A stretch of 64,000 nucleotides of DNA from a virus. Made by a program: the position numbers and the translations under genes. The stretch is taken from positions 25,358 to 89,357 of the IMG/VR virus record IMGVR_UViG_3300048588_000136, one strand, 5' to 3'. Below the pieces are notes generated by a model. The model ran no database searches. It was not told where the DNA came from and saw only the letters and a list, made by a program, of their open reading frames with translations. Shown one piece after another: positions 50,327 through 59,231 of this stretch (position 1 is its first letter; each line of letters starts with the position of its first letter).

Positions 50327-50673
50327 GACTATCATCCTTTCCGTCATTCTTTTTTGTCCTGTTGCCAGTCTCACAGAGTACGTCAGGGTCGGGCCGTTCC
50401 TCTCATGCCGGCCATTTTGCGGATTTTCCCTCATGGACTGGTATGTCCCTGTCACTGCGCACTCTGTCGGGCGATTCGCTCCGTGACCTCGGCCTAACCG
50501 GTGGCTAATATTCCCGATGCGCTTTGCAGTTGGTAAGGTGCTGATTGCAATGTTTTATTGCTTATATAGAAATTTTAACCTATTATAGAAACTTTGTCAA
50601 CTACCAAATTTCTAAAATAGAAATAAATTTAGGCACAATAATCCATAAGTGGAAATTTTTCATGCTTTCTACT
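50327..50673 (-). promoter_or_regulatory. Intergenic control region with early promoter 2 and three repressor-type sites
   Basis: This gene-free stretch holds minus-strand TTGACA (50595-50600), a 17-base spacer and TAAAAT (50572-50577). Operator-like sites TTTCTA-N3-TAGAAA flank it: a perfect one at 50609-50623 and partial ones at 50577-50591 (in the spacer) and 50558-50572. Bases 50327-50550 form the leader of the 50326 gene; I see no gene or clear structure there. Confidence 0.75.
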
Positions 50674-53229
50674 TTACGGATTGACTAAACTGTTTGCGGA
50701 ATTGATAGCGTCTTGTGTGTTGGTGATGATACCTTTGCGGATCGCCTTGTTGCCGGCGCCCTTGGCGGCCACATAGCCTAAACCATCAAGCGCCTGACCA
50801 AACTCCCGGCCGCTGACCGTGTTTTCGCCGTGATCCTCGCACCATTGCAAATAGTCTTGATAGAGATTTTTGAAGAGGTCAGATTTTTTAACATCAATAG
50901 TACAGTTTGATTCAACCCACATGGCAAGAGAATCCATTTCGGTTTTGTACGCTGTGGTTGCTTGTGCAACGCTAGCCGGCTCAGAAAGTCCGATACGATT
51001 CCATTCCATGCACCCAGCCACAGCCCACGCCAGAATGCCGGGTAGCTCTGCAATTAGCTTATTGATCAGGTCTTTGTCTTGTTCTGCTTTGGGTACCTGG
51101 ATCATAAATGGGATCAATCTAATACGATTCCAAATTGCTTCGTCGCGACCCTTGATCACTGGCTTATGATTGCCGTAGATCCAAAGCTTATGTGTAGGCT
51201 GGAAACTGAAATACTCTTGACGCATAAAGCGCGCCGTAATGGTATCCATGCCGGTTAAATCCTTGACCATTGTTTCATTGAGCTTGCGTCCCTGTTCGGT
51301 TTCGGACGTAACTACAAAGCGGCGGCCTGGTAGCTGCGCAATGTCGTTTGGAATGCCGGGATTACCATATCTGGCCATCAGCATTTCGATTGGTGATTTA
51401 ATAGAGTACTCGCCAAGCAGAGCAAGCAACACTTCCACAAAGGTACTTTTGCCGTTGTTACCTTTTGGGCCATACATGAAAAATAGGCACTTTTCGGACA
51501 CATTGCCCGTCAATGTGTAACCGACGGCGCGCTGAATGAAACCGATAATGTCAGCATCGCCAGCCATAATTTTGTTTAGAAATGCTTTCCAGATCGGGCA
51601 ATCCACATCAGTACGATATTCGACATCCACATACTTGGTCAGCAGAGCGTCTTTTTCATGGGGATGCAATTTGCCAGTCCGCAAATCCACAATGCCGTTT
51701 TTGACGTTGAGAAACCAGACGCCGCGGTCAAGGTGAGCGTGTGTGATAGTGATCCCCGGCTCTGACTGTGCAGATCGACACATAGCCTCTATGCGTGCCT
51801 GGCTTTCACTGGCCATTGCCCACTTAGCCAAGGCGCGGCGCTTGTCCGGATCTGGTTCCAATGATGCCTCGGTATAGATACCGGCAACAACTTGTTTTGC
51901 TAAAAATTCAATGCGCCGGGTTTTATCCTCCTGCCAATATCGGCCATTCCAAATAAACCACTTGCCCCATTCGGTGATATAGCGAATGTCATCGCCGTAC
52001 AATTTGACCATACGTCGTGCATTGCCTGTGTCGGTCAAGTTGATAGCAGTGCCTGACATTTGCGGCGACGGGCTTTGCGCCGCTGAGCCTGGGGATGGTG
52101 GCGGCGGCGGGGGCTGTTGTGGTGGCACACTGCCATTCGTGGGCGCATGGTTGCCATTAGCATGTCCATTACCATTGAAGGTAATCACATTGCCCAGTAC
52201 GCCGATAGGATCACCGGGGAGCTTTACCGGGTCTGACGTGCCACCGCTATAGGTGTTTGTGCAGCTTTGGATAGCCTTGTCAATGGTTCGGTTGCGGTAA
52301 TCATCACGCAGCCACTTCGGGCGAAATAGAGCGCTGCCACGAAACACACGATCGATGCGCAGAGGATCACGTCCAAACCAAAACGCCAGTTTGCTACATA
52401 GCGCTAGGTCAGCATTGCTGTGGTCGTCATTGTAGGCGCTCATATCGCCATCCCACAGTGCGGCGGCGGCGGCGTCTTTTTCCCGCATTTTGTCAAGGAC
52501 TGTGTTATCGTCCATTTCGACGGGTACAACATCGACAGATGCAACAGCGGACCGTTTGGCATTTGTGGCCGCCACAATCCCCTCGACCTCTTTGGCAAGG
52601 TCAGACAATTCGTACTGAGTATCCATCTCGAATTTAACGATCTGCGCCTGGGGATAGTTGGGTGCAAATTCCGGCTTGCGGTTGTAAGTGCCGGGGATAC
52701 GCAATACCCGCGCCAAGTCTTTCACATGGTTATCACCCGTCACAAATTCATCCCATGCATACTGAATATCAATGATCCGTTGCCGGGCCTCTGGGCTGTC
52801 AACGTGGTAGGTTTGCGCCAACAGCCAGTAACAATGATAGCCGCCGCCGCTGAATACAATCACAGACGGGGCAATGTCCAGGGTCATAATCGAATCGAGC
52901 AAATGCGCCGGCTGCTGACCAGGCGCAAGGTCAAACTCTGCAAAGAGACAGTTGACAGCGATAATGTCCTCAATCAGCGCTCGTTGCTGCATAGTCTTGG
53001 CGACGCCGCTTGGATGGATGCCAAAGTAAACATTGACCGTTGTCCATAGATCGCTGACTTCACGCTGCTGTTGCACCGGAAACCAGAACGTCAATTTCCC
53101 GCCATCGCTGTCAGGTATCCAGTAATAAGCAAATTGCCCACCTTGCCAAAGGTGAGCAGTCAATTCGTAAAATCTTTGATCAACCACCACACACCACCTT
53201 TTCAACAGGTTGATATACTGTTTGGTCAT
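50674..53229 (-). CDS. Primase-helicase (AEP primase plus D5/SF3 helicase)
   Basis: An 851-residue replication protein. The N-terminal part has an archaeo-eukaryotic primase look (LFAEFDLAPG near residue 97 and VIVFSGGGYHCYWLL near 125). A flexible proline-rich linker (PPQQPPPPPPSPG, about 370) leads to a D5 N-terminal domain and an SF3 helicase with Walker A FFMYGPKGNNGKST (about 585) and RRFVVTSETEQG. Such proteins melt the origin and prime DNA synthesis. The phage polymerase seems to be the host's, recruited with phage clamps. Confidence 0.88.
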   Translation of the reverse strand: MTKQYINLLKRWCVVVDQRFYELTAHLWQGGQFAYYWIPDSDGGKLTFWFPVQQQREVSDLWTTVNVYFGIHPSGVAKTMQQRALIEDIIAVNCLFAEFDLAPGQQPAHLLDSIMTLDIAPSVIVFSGGGYHCYWLLAQTYHVDSPEARQRIIDIQYAWDEFVTGDNHVKDLARVLRIPGTYNRKPEFAPNYPQAQIVKFEMDTQYELSDLAKEVEGIVAATNAKRSAVASVDVVPVEMDDNTVLDKMREKDAAAAALWDGDMSAYNDDHSNADLALCSKLAFWFGRDPLRIDRVFRGSALFRPKWLRDDYRNRTIDKAIQSCTNTYSGGTSDPVKLPGDPIGVLGNVITFNGNGHANGNHAPTNGSVPPQQPPPPPPSPGSAAQSPSPQMSGTAINLTDTGNARRMVKLYGDDIRYITEWGKWFIWNGRYWQEDKTRRIEFLAKQVVAGIYTEASLEPDPDKRRALAKWAMASESQARIEAMCRSAQSEPGITITHAHLDRGVWFLNVKNGIVDLRTGKLHPHEKDALLTKYVDVEYRTDVDCPIWKAFLNKIMAGDADIIGFIQRAVGYTLTGNVSEKCLFFMYGPKGNNGKSTFVEVLLALLGEYSIKSPIEMLMARYGNPGIPNDIAQLPGRRFVVTSETEQGRKLNETMVKDLTGMDTITARFMRQEYFSFQPTHKLWIYGNHKPVIKGRDEAIWNRIRLIPFMIQVPKAEQDKDLINKLIAELPGILAWAVAGCMEWNRIGLSEPASVAQATTAYKTEMDSLAMWVESNCTIDVKKSDLFKNLYQDYLQWCEDHGENTVSGREFGQALDGLGYVAAKGAGNKAIRKGIITNTQDAINSANSLVNP

Positions 53230-53686
53230 TTACTCTTTTGCTGTGAACATAGGCCATCACACGAGGTGCAAACAAAATTGACGATAACTCTATTGCGGAT
53301 AAATCAATAGGCTGATCTGCTCTTCCCAGTGTGATGTGTGGTTTAAATGGAAGAGCAGAAGGCCCAATAATATTACTAACTAAATTTTCAATATCCCGAT
53401 TTAACTGAAACAGAGGATTCAAATTACCAGACAAGCCAGCCCAAATGACGATATTTTGATTATAAAAAACTCCTAGATGATCGATTTCAAAAACCATCTG
53501 AGGAAATGTCAATCTATTGAATTCCTGTCGAATTTTTTCATCCTGATGAAATGTGACTTCACCAATGAATCGCATTGTTAAATGCAGCTTGTCGTGAGAA
53601 ACTTTGTCAATATTAAAACGAGATTGAAGGTTTACCAGAGTGTCTTTAGTATCATCCGGCAAATCTAGCATGATGAATGATTTCAT
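53180..53686 (-). CDS. 2H phosphoesterase (ThpR/LigT-like)
   Basis: A 168-residue protein with the two HxT motifs: KLHLTMRFIGE (about residue 34) and KPHITLGRA (about 125), spaced as in RNA 2',3'-cyclic phosphodiesterases and related cyclic-nucleotide hydrolases. It overlaps the primase start by 50 bases. It is the second 2H domain in the window. It may repair RNA ends or destroy defence signal nucleotides. Confidence 0.82.
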   Translation of the reverse strand: MKSFIMLDLPDDTKDTLVNLQSRFNIDKVSHDKLHLTMRFIGEVTFHQDEKIRQEFNRLTFPQMVFEIDHLGVFYNQNIVIWAGLSGNLNPLFQLNRDIENLVSNIIGPSALPFKPHITLGRADQPIDLSAIELSSILFAPRVMAYVHSKRVNDQTVYQPVEKVVCGG

Positions 53687-53707
53687 GACTTATTCCCCAA
53701 AAAAGAG

Positions 53708-53748
53708 TGTCACCGGCAGGGGGCAATGTGGGAGCGGAGCCGGTGACA
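53708..53748. other. Perfect 10-bp intergenic hairpin
   Basis: TGTCACCGGC (53708-53717) pairs perfectly with GCCGGTGACA (53739-53748), just after the stop of the VWA gene. No T-run on the minus strand. Confidence 0.5.
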
Positions 53749-53754
53749 TTGATG

Positions 53755-54339
53755 CTATGCAGCGAGTAGATATTGTACTTTGCTTGACAGCAACGCAACC
53801 CGGTCAGCAGTCACAGACTGCCCACCTTTGGCACTGGCAAGTTTGGCGAGGAATGCCCGGCCACGTTGATCATTTTCTGGACCTACAAAAATTGTATCAA
53901 TGCGGTTTTGATAACCGGCAGCTACCTTAAGCGCTTCACGTTCGCTGTCAGGCTGACCGTCGCTGATAACCACAAAACGCATATCCGGCACGTCTGCGAC
54001 CTTGGCAAACTCCAAAGCACCGGCAAGCCCTGTGCCGCCTTGTAGATTGAACGGCTGACCATTAGGACAAAACATAACTGATCCCGTTGATGCAAAGCTA
54101 ATCACTGCCACCTTGCCGGGGATCGTAGCTTGCAGGTTGGCAAGTTCTTTGCAGGCAGCTTCGTAGCGGCTCAGTTCGCCTGGGGCATCGCACGCTTCCA
54201 TCGATGAAGATGTATCAACGAGTACGATCACATCGGCAGAAAGGAAGGTTTCAGCGAGGCTGGCGCCGGTTTGTTTGGCGATATCAGATAAAGAGCCTTT
54301 AACGACTTGCGTTTGTGTGCGTTCGATTTGGTATCTCAT
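53755..54339 (-). CDS. VWA-domain protein
   Basis: The start is ATG 54339 (AGAGAGGAA upstream). The 194-residue product is a von Willebrand A domain with the metal site VLVDTSSSME (DxSxS, near residue 39), GGTGLAGALEF (the T) and FVVISDGQPDSE (the D). It overlaps the J-domain gene by four bases. VWA proteins often assemble or regulate AAA+ complexes; here the partner is unknown. Confidence 0.82.
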   Translation of the reverse strand: MRYQIERTQTQVVKGSLSDIAKQTGASLAETFLSADVIVLVDTSSSMEACDAPGELSRYEAACKELANLQATIPGKVAVISFASTGSVMFCPNGQPFNLQGGTGLAGALEFAKVADVPDMRFVVISDGQPDSEREALKVAAGYQNRIDTIFVGPENDQRGRAFLAKLASAKGGQSVTADRVALLSSKVQYLLAA

Positions 54340-54932
54340 ATTACCCATTCCTCTCTTGGAGCATCTTCTCCATACACCCAAGATGCAACTAACGTTTGTC
54401 CAAACTCGTTGACAATATCCTGCCATTGTAGGATCTCTGTCATGGTGAACTTGCCCCGACGACTTTCACCTTTGCCAAGTATCAATCCACAGCGCAGCGG
54501 GGAACGATAGCCAAACTTATCATCGGCATTGGCGCCGTTGAAAAGTTCGACATTGTTTTTCAATGATGCTTGCAACGCCAACCCTGCATCATACTTGGCG
54601 CGCTTCGTGGACAATACATCATAAGCGTGCTTGATGGCGTCAAACTGCTTGCGTGCGTCCGGCTCCTTGCAGCGGTCGGGGTGCCACTGCATCGCCATGC
54701 GCTTATAGGCTTTCTTGATTTCGTCGGTTGTGGATGTCTGCGCAATGCCAAGGGTGCCGTACAATGTCGGTTCCTCGCCTGGGCGCATAGGTACACCGAA
54801 ATACTCACACAAAGCTTGCTTGGTCACTGCCACAGCCCATGTGCCGCCAACGAAGCAGTAGGCGGTTTCTGCGCCATCGGGGCGGGCTTTGCACCGGCCC
54901 ACATAGCGGGCTTCAATGAGTTTGATTTCCAT
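54336..54932 (-). CDS. J-domain (DnaJ-like) protein
   Basis: ATG 54932 follows AAGGAG. A J-domain occupies about residues 63-125: YGTLGIAQTSTTDEIKKAYK, then MQWHPDRCKEPDARKQFDAI with the HPD motif that stimulates Hsp70. The N-terminus has GRCKARPDGAETAYCFVGGT. It could recruit host DnaK to the replication complex, as lambda replication does via DnaJ. Confidence 0.82.
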   Translation of the reverse strand: MEIKLIEARYVGRCKARPDGAETAYCFVGGTWAVAVTKQALCEYFGVPMRPGEEPTLYGTLGIAQTSTTDEIKKAYKRMAMQWHPDRCKEPDARKQFDAIKHAYDVLSTKRAKYDAGLALQASLKNNVELFNGANADDKFGYRSPLRCGLILGKGESRRGKFTMTEILQWQDIVNEFGQTLVASWVYGEDAPREEWVI

Positions 54933-54942
54933 GATCAACTCC

Positions 54943-55305
54943 TTAAATTGTAATACCTTTACCAGCCAGGTTGGCGACACATTCAGCGAAGTAAGCGGCA
55001 TTGTGTTCGGGGTAGCGCTCCATCGTACCGTGCCAAGTGAACTCGGTATTATCGTAGCCGACAATCTGGCCACGGTAGCCACGGGCACGCCATGACGCTT
55101 CGTGCTTGTAACTACGGCGCCGCATTTCTCGCATGACTTCCATGCGGTAGTGGAACAGCCAACTATACGGGTGCTCAAACACGTAGTTAACGACGCTGTG
55201 CTTTTTGCCCCAACCGGCTCCTCTGAGTGCGCAACATTCTCTATGCTGGCCCAATAGCTGCTGACGTGGCAGCTTTGGTAATAAGTCAACGTGCCATAGT
55301 CTCAT
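54943..55305 (-). CDS. Pyrimidine-dimer glycosylase-family protein
   Basis: ATG 55305 follows AAAGGATG. The 120-residue product begins MRLWHVDLLPKLPRQQLLGQ, then HRECCALRGAGWGKKHS and VNYVFEHPYSWLFHYRMEVM, the signature of the Pyr_excise (endonuclease V/DenV) family. The family includes T4 DenV, which cuts at UV dimers. Repair of the phage genome is the likely job. Confidence 0.85.
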   Translation of the reverse strand: MRLWHVDLLPKLPRQQLLGQHRECCALRGAGWGKKHSVVNYVFEHPYSWLFHYRMEVMREMRRRSYKHEASWRARGYRGQIVGYDNTEFTWHGTMERYPEHNAAYFAECVANLAGKGITI

Positions 55306-55318
55306 AATCACATCCTTT

Positions 55319-56095
55319 TTATGGCTGTACTGTCGCAGCACCATCAACCGTAATCGAATTGAGTTGTTGATTCAATCTTGCGGTAAGTTCATGCACTTCT
55401 GCTTCTGTGGTTGGCATCTTGCTACCGCAAGCCTTCAGCACAACATCAGCGCCGAACGCTTCAATAAGTTGCTGGATCTTTGTAGGTATCATGGAGTTAG
55501 CAACAGGTGTTTGCGCTGGTGGCGTCTGTGTAGGCTGCACTGTCCAAGTCGTTGCAATCACATCTCCTTCGGGCGAAATAGCGGCGCCGAACTCATCCGC
55601 TCGTTTCATGCCGCCAATTATGTCAGGAAAAACTACATCAGCGGCGTAACCAATAGCGCGCCATTTGAGCATGGACGCCGGATATTTTGTCCAACCACTT
55701 CCTGCTTTAACCAAGTCGGCGCGTGCGGCATCTTGCATTGTAAAAATGGTCGTGTATTCAATGCCGCCTTTGCGTTTCATCGTAACTTTGCACGAAAGTG
55801 GATTGCCTTTATCGTCATTCTGTTCTTCAATTCTAAGATTCTCACATTGACCAGATTGCATAATCAAAGCCAGCGCACCGCGCGGGGAAAGTGTCGGCTT
55901 GTCAGAAATGATGTGGATATATTCAAAGCTTGTGGTCAGTGGTAGTCCCAACTCGTGACCTTTCGCCATTACCATGATGGCTTGGGGTGCCGTGGCAACA
56001 CCAAACAGCCGACTATCTTTAGCGAAAGGAGCGATCTCTTGAATCATGCTCCAAATGGTCGGTGTCAATTCGTGTCTTACAAGTGCTGTAGTCAT
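55319..56095 (-). CDS. recT: RecT-family single-strand annealing protein
   Basis: A 258-residue protein with the RecT order: TIWSMIQEIAPFAKDSRLFG, QAIMVMAKGHELGLPLTTSF, IHIISDKPTLSPRGALALIM and RAIGYAADVVFPDIIGG. RecT anneals complementary strands during phage recombination. The nuclease partner is not an adjacent YqaJ/RecE; an ERCC4-type nuclease lies nearby. The C-terminus (after about 190) is P/Q/T-rich. Confidence 0.88.
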   Translation of the reverse strand: MTTALVRHELTPTIWSMIQEIAPFAKDSRLFGVATAPQAIMVMAKGHELGLPLTTSFEYIHIISDKPTLSPRGALALIMQSGQCENLRIEEQNDDKGNPLSCKVTMKRKGGIEYTTIFTMQDAARADLVKAGSGWTKYPASMLKWRAIGYAADVVFPDIIGGMKRADEFGAAISPEGDVIATTWTVQPTQTPPAQTPVANSMIPTKIQQLIEAFGADVVLKACGSKMPTTEAEVHELTARLNQQLNSITVDGAATVQP

Positions 56096-56101
56096 ATTCC
56101 C

Positions 56102-56731
56102 TCACTCTACATGTTTCCAAGTAATTCGACGCACAATAAGCCGAACGGTAGGATCAGACACGCTATAGCGTTCGGCAATTTGTTTCATAGTATATTGACC
56201 AGTTGCATACAAACTTCGGATAGATCGAACATCATTTTCGCTCAGGATTGCACTACCATTGTTTTCACCTTTGCTTGGCAAGGTTGGACCTTTTTTTGAT
56301 GCTCTGCCTTTTCGAGACATGTCTTTGCTATTTTCCTGCAAAGTGCCTAATGACAAATGATCAGGATGTACACACAAAGGATTGTCACAAGAATGTAACA
56401 CTTGCATACCTTTTGGGATCTCCATACCATTTGCAAGTATCCATGACATACAATGTGCACCAACTTGCCGACCATTGTAACGAATCGCGCCATAGCCATT
56501 ACCAGTTTTTGCGCCAGTCCAAAACCAACAACCATCAGTTTTGTTAACTCTTTCCCAGAACCTTTCATTAATAGATCGGTGTTGACGTTTGACTTTGATA
56601 TTGTTGAGTTTGATGTAATGACCACGCCGAAAACGTCTTGGTTGATCTTTGACATACCCAAGCCTAGTATCATTCCGTGGCGATATGGGGGCAGGTAAGC
56701 CGTAACCACATTCACACAAAGTGATGGTCAT
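56102..56731 (-). CDS. HNH homing endonuclease
   Basis: A 209-residue protein. The HNH part reads FWERVNKTDGCWFWTGAKTG, GAHCMSWILANGMEIPKG and LHSCDNPLCVHPDHLSLGT, with the usual H, N and H. The C-terminus has a helix-turn-helix (YTMKQIAERYSVSDPTVRLI). Such free-standing genes are mobile in phages. Its bases are a little more AT-rich than the neighbours, consistent with insertion between recT and the ERCC4 gene. Confidence 0.85.
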   Translation of the reverse strand: MTITLCECGYGLPAPISPRNDTRLGYVKDQPRRFRRGHYIKLNNIKVKRQHRSINERFWERVNKTDGCWFWTGAKTGNGYGAIRYNGRQVGAHCMSWILANGMEIPKGMQVLHSCDNPLCVHPDHLSLGTLQENSKDMSRKGRASKKGPTLPSKGENNGSAILSENDVRSIRSLYATGQYTMKQIAERYSVSDPTVRLIVRRITWKHVE

Positions 56732-56734
56732 ATA

Positions 56735-57460
56735 TCAATTCTCCTGTGGTGCCTTTTCATCTGGGCAAACATCCAAAACCATATGATCCTCTAAGTTGAG
56801 GGCCTTACGCACACCGGCTTTGATACCGGGGCCGATACCTGCGACAGGGTATTCCTCATTCCAGCGGTGCCAAGTAAGCCAAGCCAGAGCATCACATGGG
56901 CGGTTATCAAATTCTCGTAATAGTAGCTGTGCTCGCTCCAAGCCGATGCCGGGAAGAGCGGTTAACATGATTTCCCCTGGTGACATAATGCGGGGCTGTG
57001 CGGCCGGTTCGATAACAAACTCTGGTTTGCGTTCACGACTACAAATTCGACATACTGTAGCCTCGTAATCGTCATCAGATTGGCAGTAGACTACACGCAC
57101 ACCCATCTCTTGCACAGTCACCAAGGCACCTTGCACGCTGTCCCAGTTCCAGCCACTCACCCGTTCCTCTGCAATGACTTTGCCCTGCACTGTGGCTGCA
57201 AGTACGCCGGTAATCACCAAGTAAGCCCACGGTGTTTTGGCCCGAATCCCAGCGGCTTGATTAAATAGCCGGCTGTCTTTGATGCTACCAAGCAAGTCGT
57301 TTGGCGCCTTGCGCTCGATGCAAATCATGTCACCATTGCTGGCTGTCACCCACGCATCTCCATAATCCAACGCTGTGACCATTTTCATGGCGCCGCCGAA
57401 CTTTAGATCGTGTACCCATTTTGGTTCTCTGGAATCAACCATAATCATTTGTACGGTCAT
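56735..57460 (-). CDS. ERCC4-type (XPF/MUS81-like) nuclease
   Basis: A 241-residue protein. The nuclease core shows MVDSREPKWV, ALDYGDAW, ICIERKAPNDLLGSIKDSR and LFNQAAG, the GDxnERKx3D pattern with metal ligands. A helix-hairpin-helix follows near residue 165-190 (MLTALPGIGLERAQLLLREF). It would cut branched or flap DNA in recombination. Confidence 0.85.
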   Translation of the reverse strand: MTVQMIMVDSREPKWVHDLKFGGAMKMVTALDYGDAWVTASNGDMICIERKAPNDLLGSIKDSRLFNQAAGIRAKTPWAYLVITGVLAATVQGKVIAEERVSGWNWDSVQGALVTVQEMGVRVVYCQSDDDYEATVCRICSRERKPEFVIEPAAQPRIMSPGEIMLTALPGIGLERAQLLLREFDNRPCDALAWLTWHRWNEEYPVAGIGPGIKAGVRKALNLEDHMVLDVCPDEKAPQEN

Positions 57461-57505
57461 AGATAAATGATGCCCGTATATAGCGACGGGCGGCGCTTCT
57501 ATGAT

Positions 57506-57760
57506 TTAGGTGATGCTCTTGATCAATTCCTCGACATCCCCAAGAAATTCGCTACTATTCAATTCTCCAGAATTGACAAGTGCTTTCAGTAGTTCAAGCA
57601 TTGCAGGGGCAGCGGCGATAAGTTTTGCATTTGCCAACGCTTCATCGTAGTCCATTTGATTTGTTTCCGGTGTGCCGAAATCAGCATGGCAAATGAACGT
57701 TTCGCCGGAAAATACACCACGGCCAACAGCTTGCCAAAGACCATTTGTAAATTTGCTCAT
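57506..57760 (-). CDS. Conserved small phage protein
   Basis: ATG 57760 lies just after the preceding stop. The 84-residue product has ANAKLIAAAPAMLELLKALV, a pattern frequent in small phage proteins of unknown function, and VFSGETFICHADFGTPE. Confidence 0.6.
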   Translation of the reverse strand: MSKFTNGLWQAVGRGVFSGETFICHADFGTPETNQMDYDEALANAKLIAAAPAMLELLKALVNSGELNSSEFLGDVEELIKSIT

Positions 57761-57761
57761 A

Positions 57762-58469
57762 CTATGCCGCCTTCGCCTTCCATAGCGCTTGCACTTCTGC
57801 GCTATCAACCGTGAAATACTTGTTCAGCGGCGCCATACTGGCCAACATCCCTTTGAGTTCGGTTAAATCCTTAGCGCCCTGCACCAGCATCGGCAAAAAC
57901 TGCTTGCTGGTTTCCCGTTCAGGGTTGTTCGCATTAGCCGTCATGTCAATAGACATTGGGTCGCCAGCGCCGTTGGTAGGTTGCGCAACGTTCAACGTGC
58001 TTTTTGGGGTGCCGCCGTCTGCGGAAAAAGCACTAACGCATCCAGCCTTGTCGGCGTACAGACCGAGAAACTTGAAGGTGGTGTTTTCGACTTCCTCACC
58101 GTTTTTGTTGGTGTACTTGCGTCCGGTTTTCACGACTTCAACCTTGACAAACTTTTTGTCAGCGGCGCGCAATTCCTTAATGCCGCACACATCCCGCAAG
58201 CTGGGCCAAATAATGTCGGCCCACTCACCGCGATTGCCGCAGATTGTGGAGCGGGTAAATAGTTGCGTCAAGCCAGTTTCTTCGATGGGATTGATCACCA
58301 TAGTGACCTCGGTGCGGCGCTCCTTGGGATCATCGTGCTCAGTCCAGACTGTTTTCTTTTTGTTGACAAACTGAATGAATGCGGCGCTCACTTCAAGCTG
58401 CCCATAGATATAATTCGGGCGCTCGGCTTCCTCAACTGCGGTGTTCATGGGGTCCAAATATGCAGACAT
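57762..58469 (-). CDS. Hypothetical recombination/replication accessory protein, first early gene
   Basis: ATG 58469 follows GAAAGG. The 235-residue product (NYIYGQLEVSAAFIQFVNKK, TICGNRGEWADIIWPSLRDV, TTFKFLGLYADKAG) is not firmly recognised. As first gene of the recT operon, it may be a single-strand-binding or recombination accessory protein. Confidence 0.55.
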   Translation of the reverse strand: MSAYLDPMNTAVEEAERPNYIYGQLEVSAAFIQFVNKKKTVWTEHDDPKERRTEVTMVINPIEETGLTQLFTRSTICGNRGEWADIIWPSLRDVCGIKELRAADKKFVKVEVVKTGRKYTNKNGEEVENTTFKFLGLYADKAGCVSAFSADGGTPKSTLNVAQPTNGAGDPMSIDMTANANNPERETSKQFLPMLVQGAKDLTELKGMLASMAPLNKYFTVDSAEVQALWKAKAA

Positions 58470-58543
58470 GATCAAATACCTTTCTTTGAAGAACTAAATA
58501 AGATGGTGTCTATGTAGCGATGGCGACTTTGGGTGCTGGTCAA

Positions 58544-58671
58544 TTGCTACAATAGAAATATTAACACAACATAAATCCCTTGTCAAGCACTAAATTTCTA
58601 TTTTAGAAATCAATTTGCGAGGATAGCGGCGAAGTAACCATCATTGTAGCGCTAAATCCCTATTTTAGCAA
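58544..58671 (-). promoter_or_regulatory. Main early promoter with three repressor-type operators
   Basis: Minus strand TTGACA (58581-58586), 17-base spacer, TAATAT (58558-58563). Operator sites of the TTTCTA-N3-TAGAAA type lie at 58595-58609 (perfect), 58544-58558 (over the -10/start) and 58657-58671 (weaker). The perfect site also occurs at the 50595 and 63031 promoters. Confidence 0.8.
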
Positions 58672-58699
58672 TTAACAATGCAGTAAGCTGGCGAAGGTT

Positions 58700-59070
58700 G
58701 CGAATAAGGATAACTTGGGTAACTGGCGAGGATGTCAAAAATCATGCAACAAAAATTGCAGAAATTTGCAATATTTTGTGCGATAAAGTTTTTTGTTTCC
58801 GCAATTAATAGTGCTATTTCAAAACCTCAGTTATCCGAACAAAAGTTCGATAACTGGCATTTTTGAGGCATTTTACTCTGAGAAAGTTATCCATGTTATT
58901 TATTTTATCTTTATTGCTACAAAAGCATAGAAAATAAAAAATTAACTACTATATATATATAGAAATTAAATATATATAGTAAAAAAAATACATCTCTAGA
59001 GTTCTTTAAGGGTTTGGGGGGGTGGTGGATAACTCCCAGAGTAATCAGAACAAAAGTTCGATAACTTTAT
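58700..59070. other. AT-rich origin-like region
   Basis: A gene-free region with DnaA-box-like sequences TTATCCATG (58887-58895) and, inverted, TTATCCACC (59024-59032). A 19-base repeat GAACAAAAGTTCGATAACT lies at 58837-58855 and 59048-59066, the first within an inverted repeat (58828-58856). Between them is an A/T tract (58930-58990, ATATATATAT). This fits a replication origin; it could also be a centromere-like ParB target. Confidence 0.5.
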
Positions 59071-59231
59071 GCATGATTTATTTGAAAAACGGGCGATGAT
59101 TTCATGTGATTGACTGCGATTGGGGTGCGTGGCTGTCTGCTAGCAATCAATGTTGAAATGTCATAAAAGTTGCAGCATTGTGCCCGTTGAAAGGTGCGAA
59201 AATTTAAGGGTTGAATATGATGAAAAATTAT
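59071..59231. other. Gene-free spacer before the regulator promoter
   Basis: I see no gene, repeat or strong hairpin here beyond the edges of the origin-like region and the promoter. Confidence 0.5.

Noticed and set aside
36081-53748. Intergenic hairpins at 36081, 45390, 48888 and 53708 as intrinsic terminators
   Set aside because: They have strong stems but no T-run on the coding strand, so I list them as hairpins of unknown purpose.
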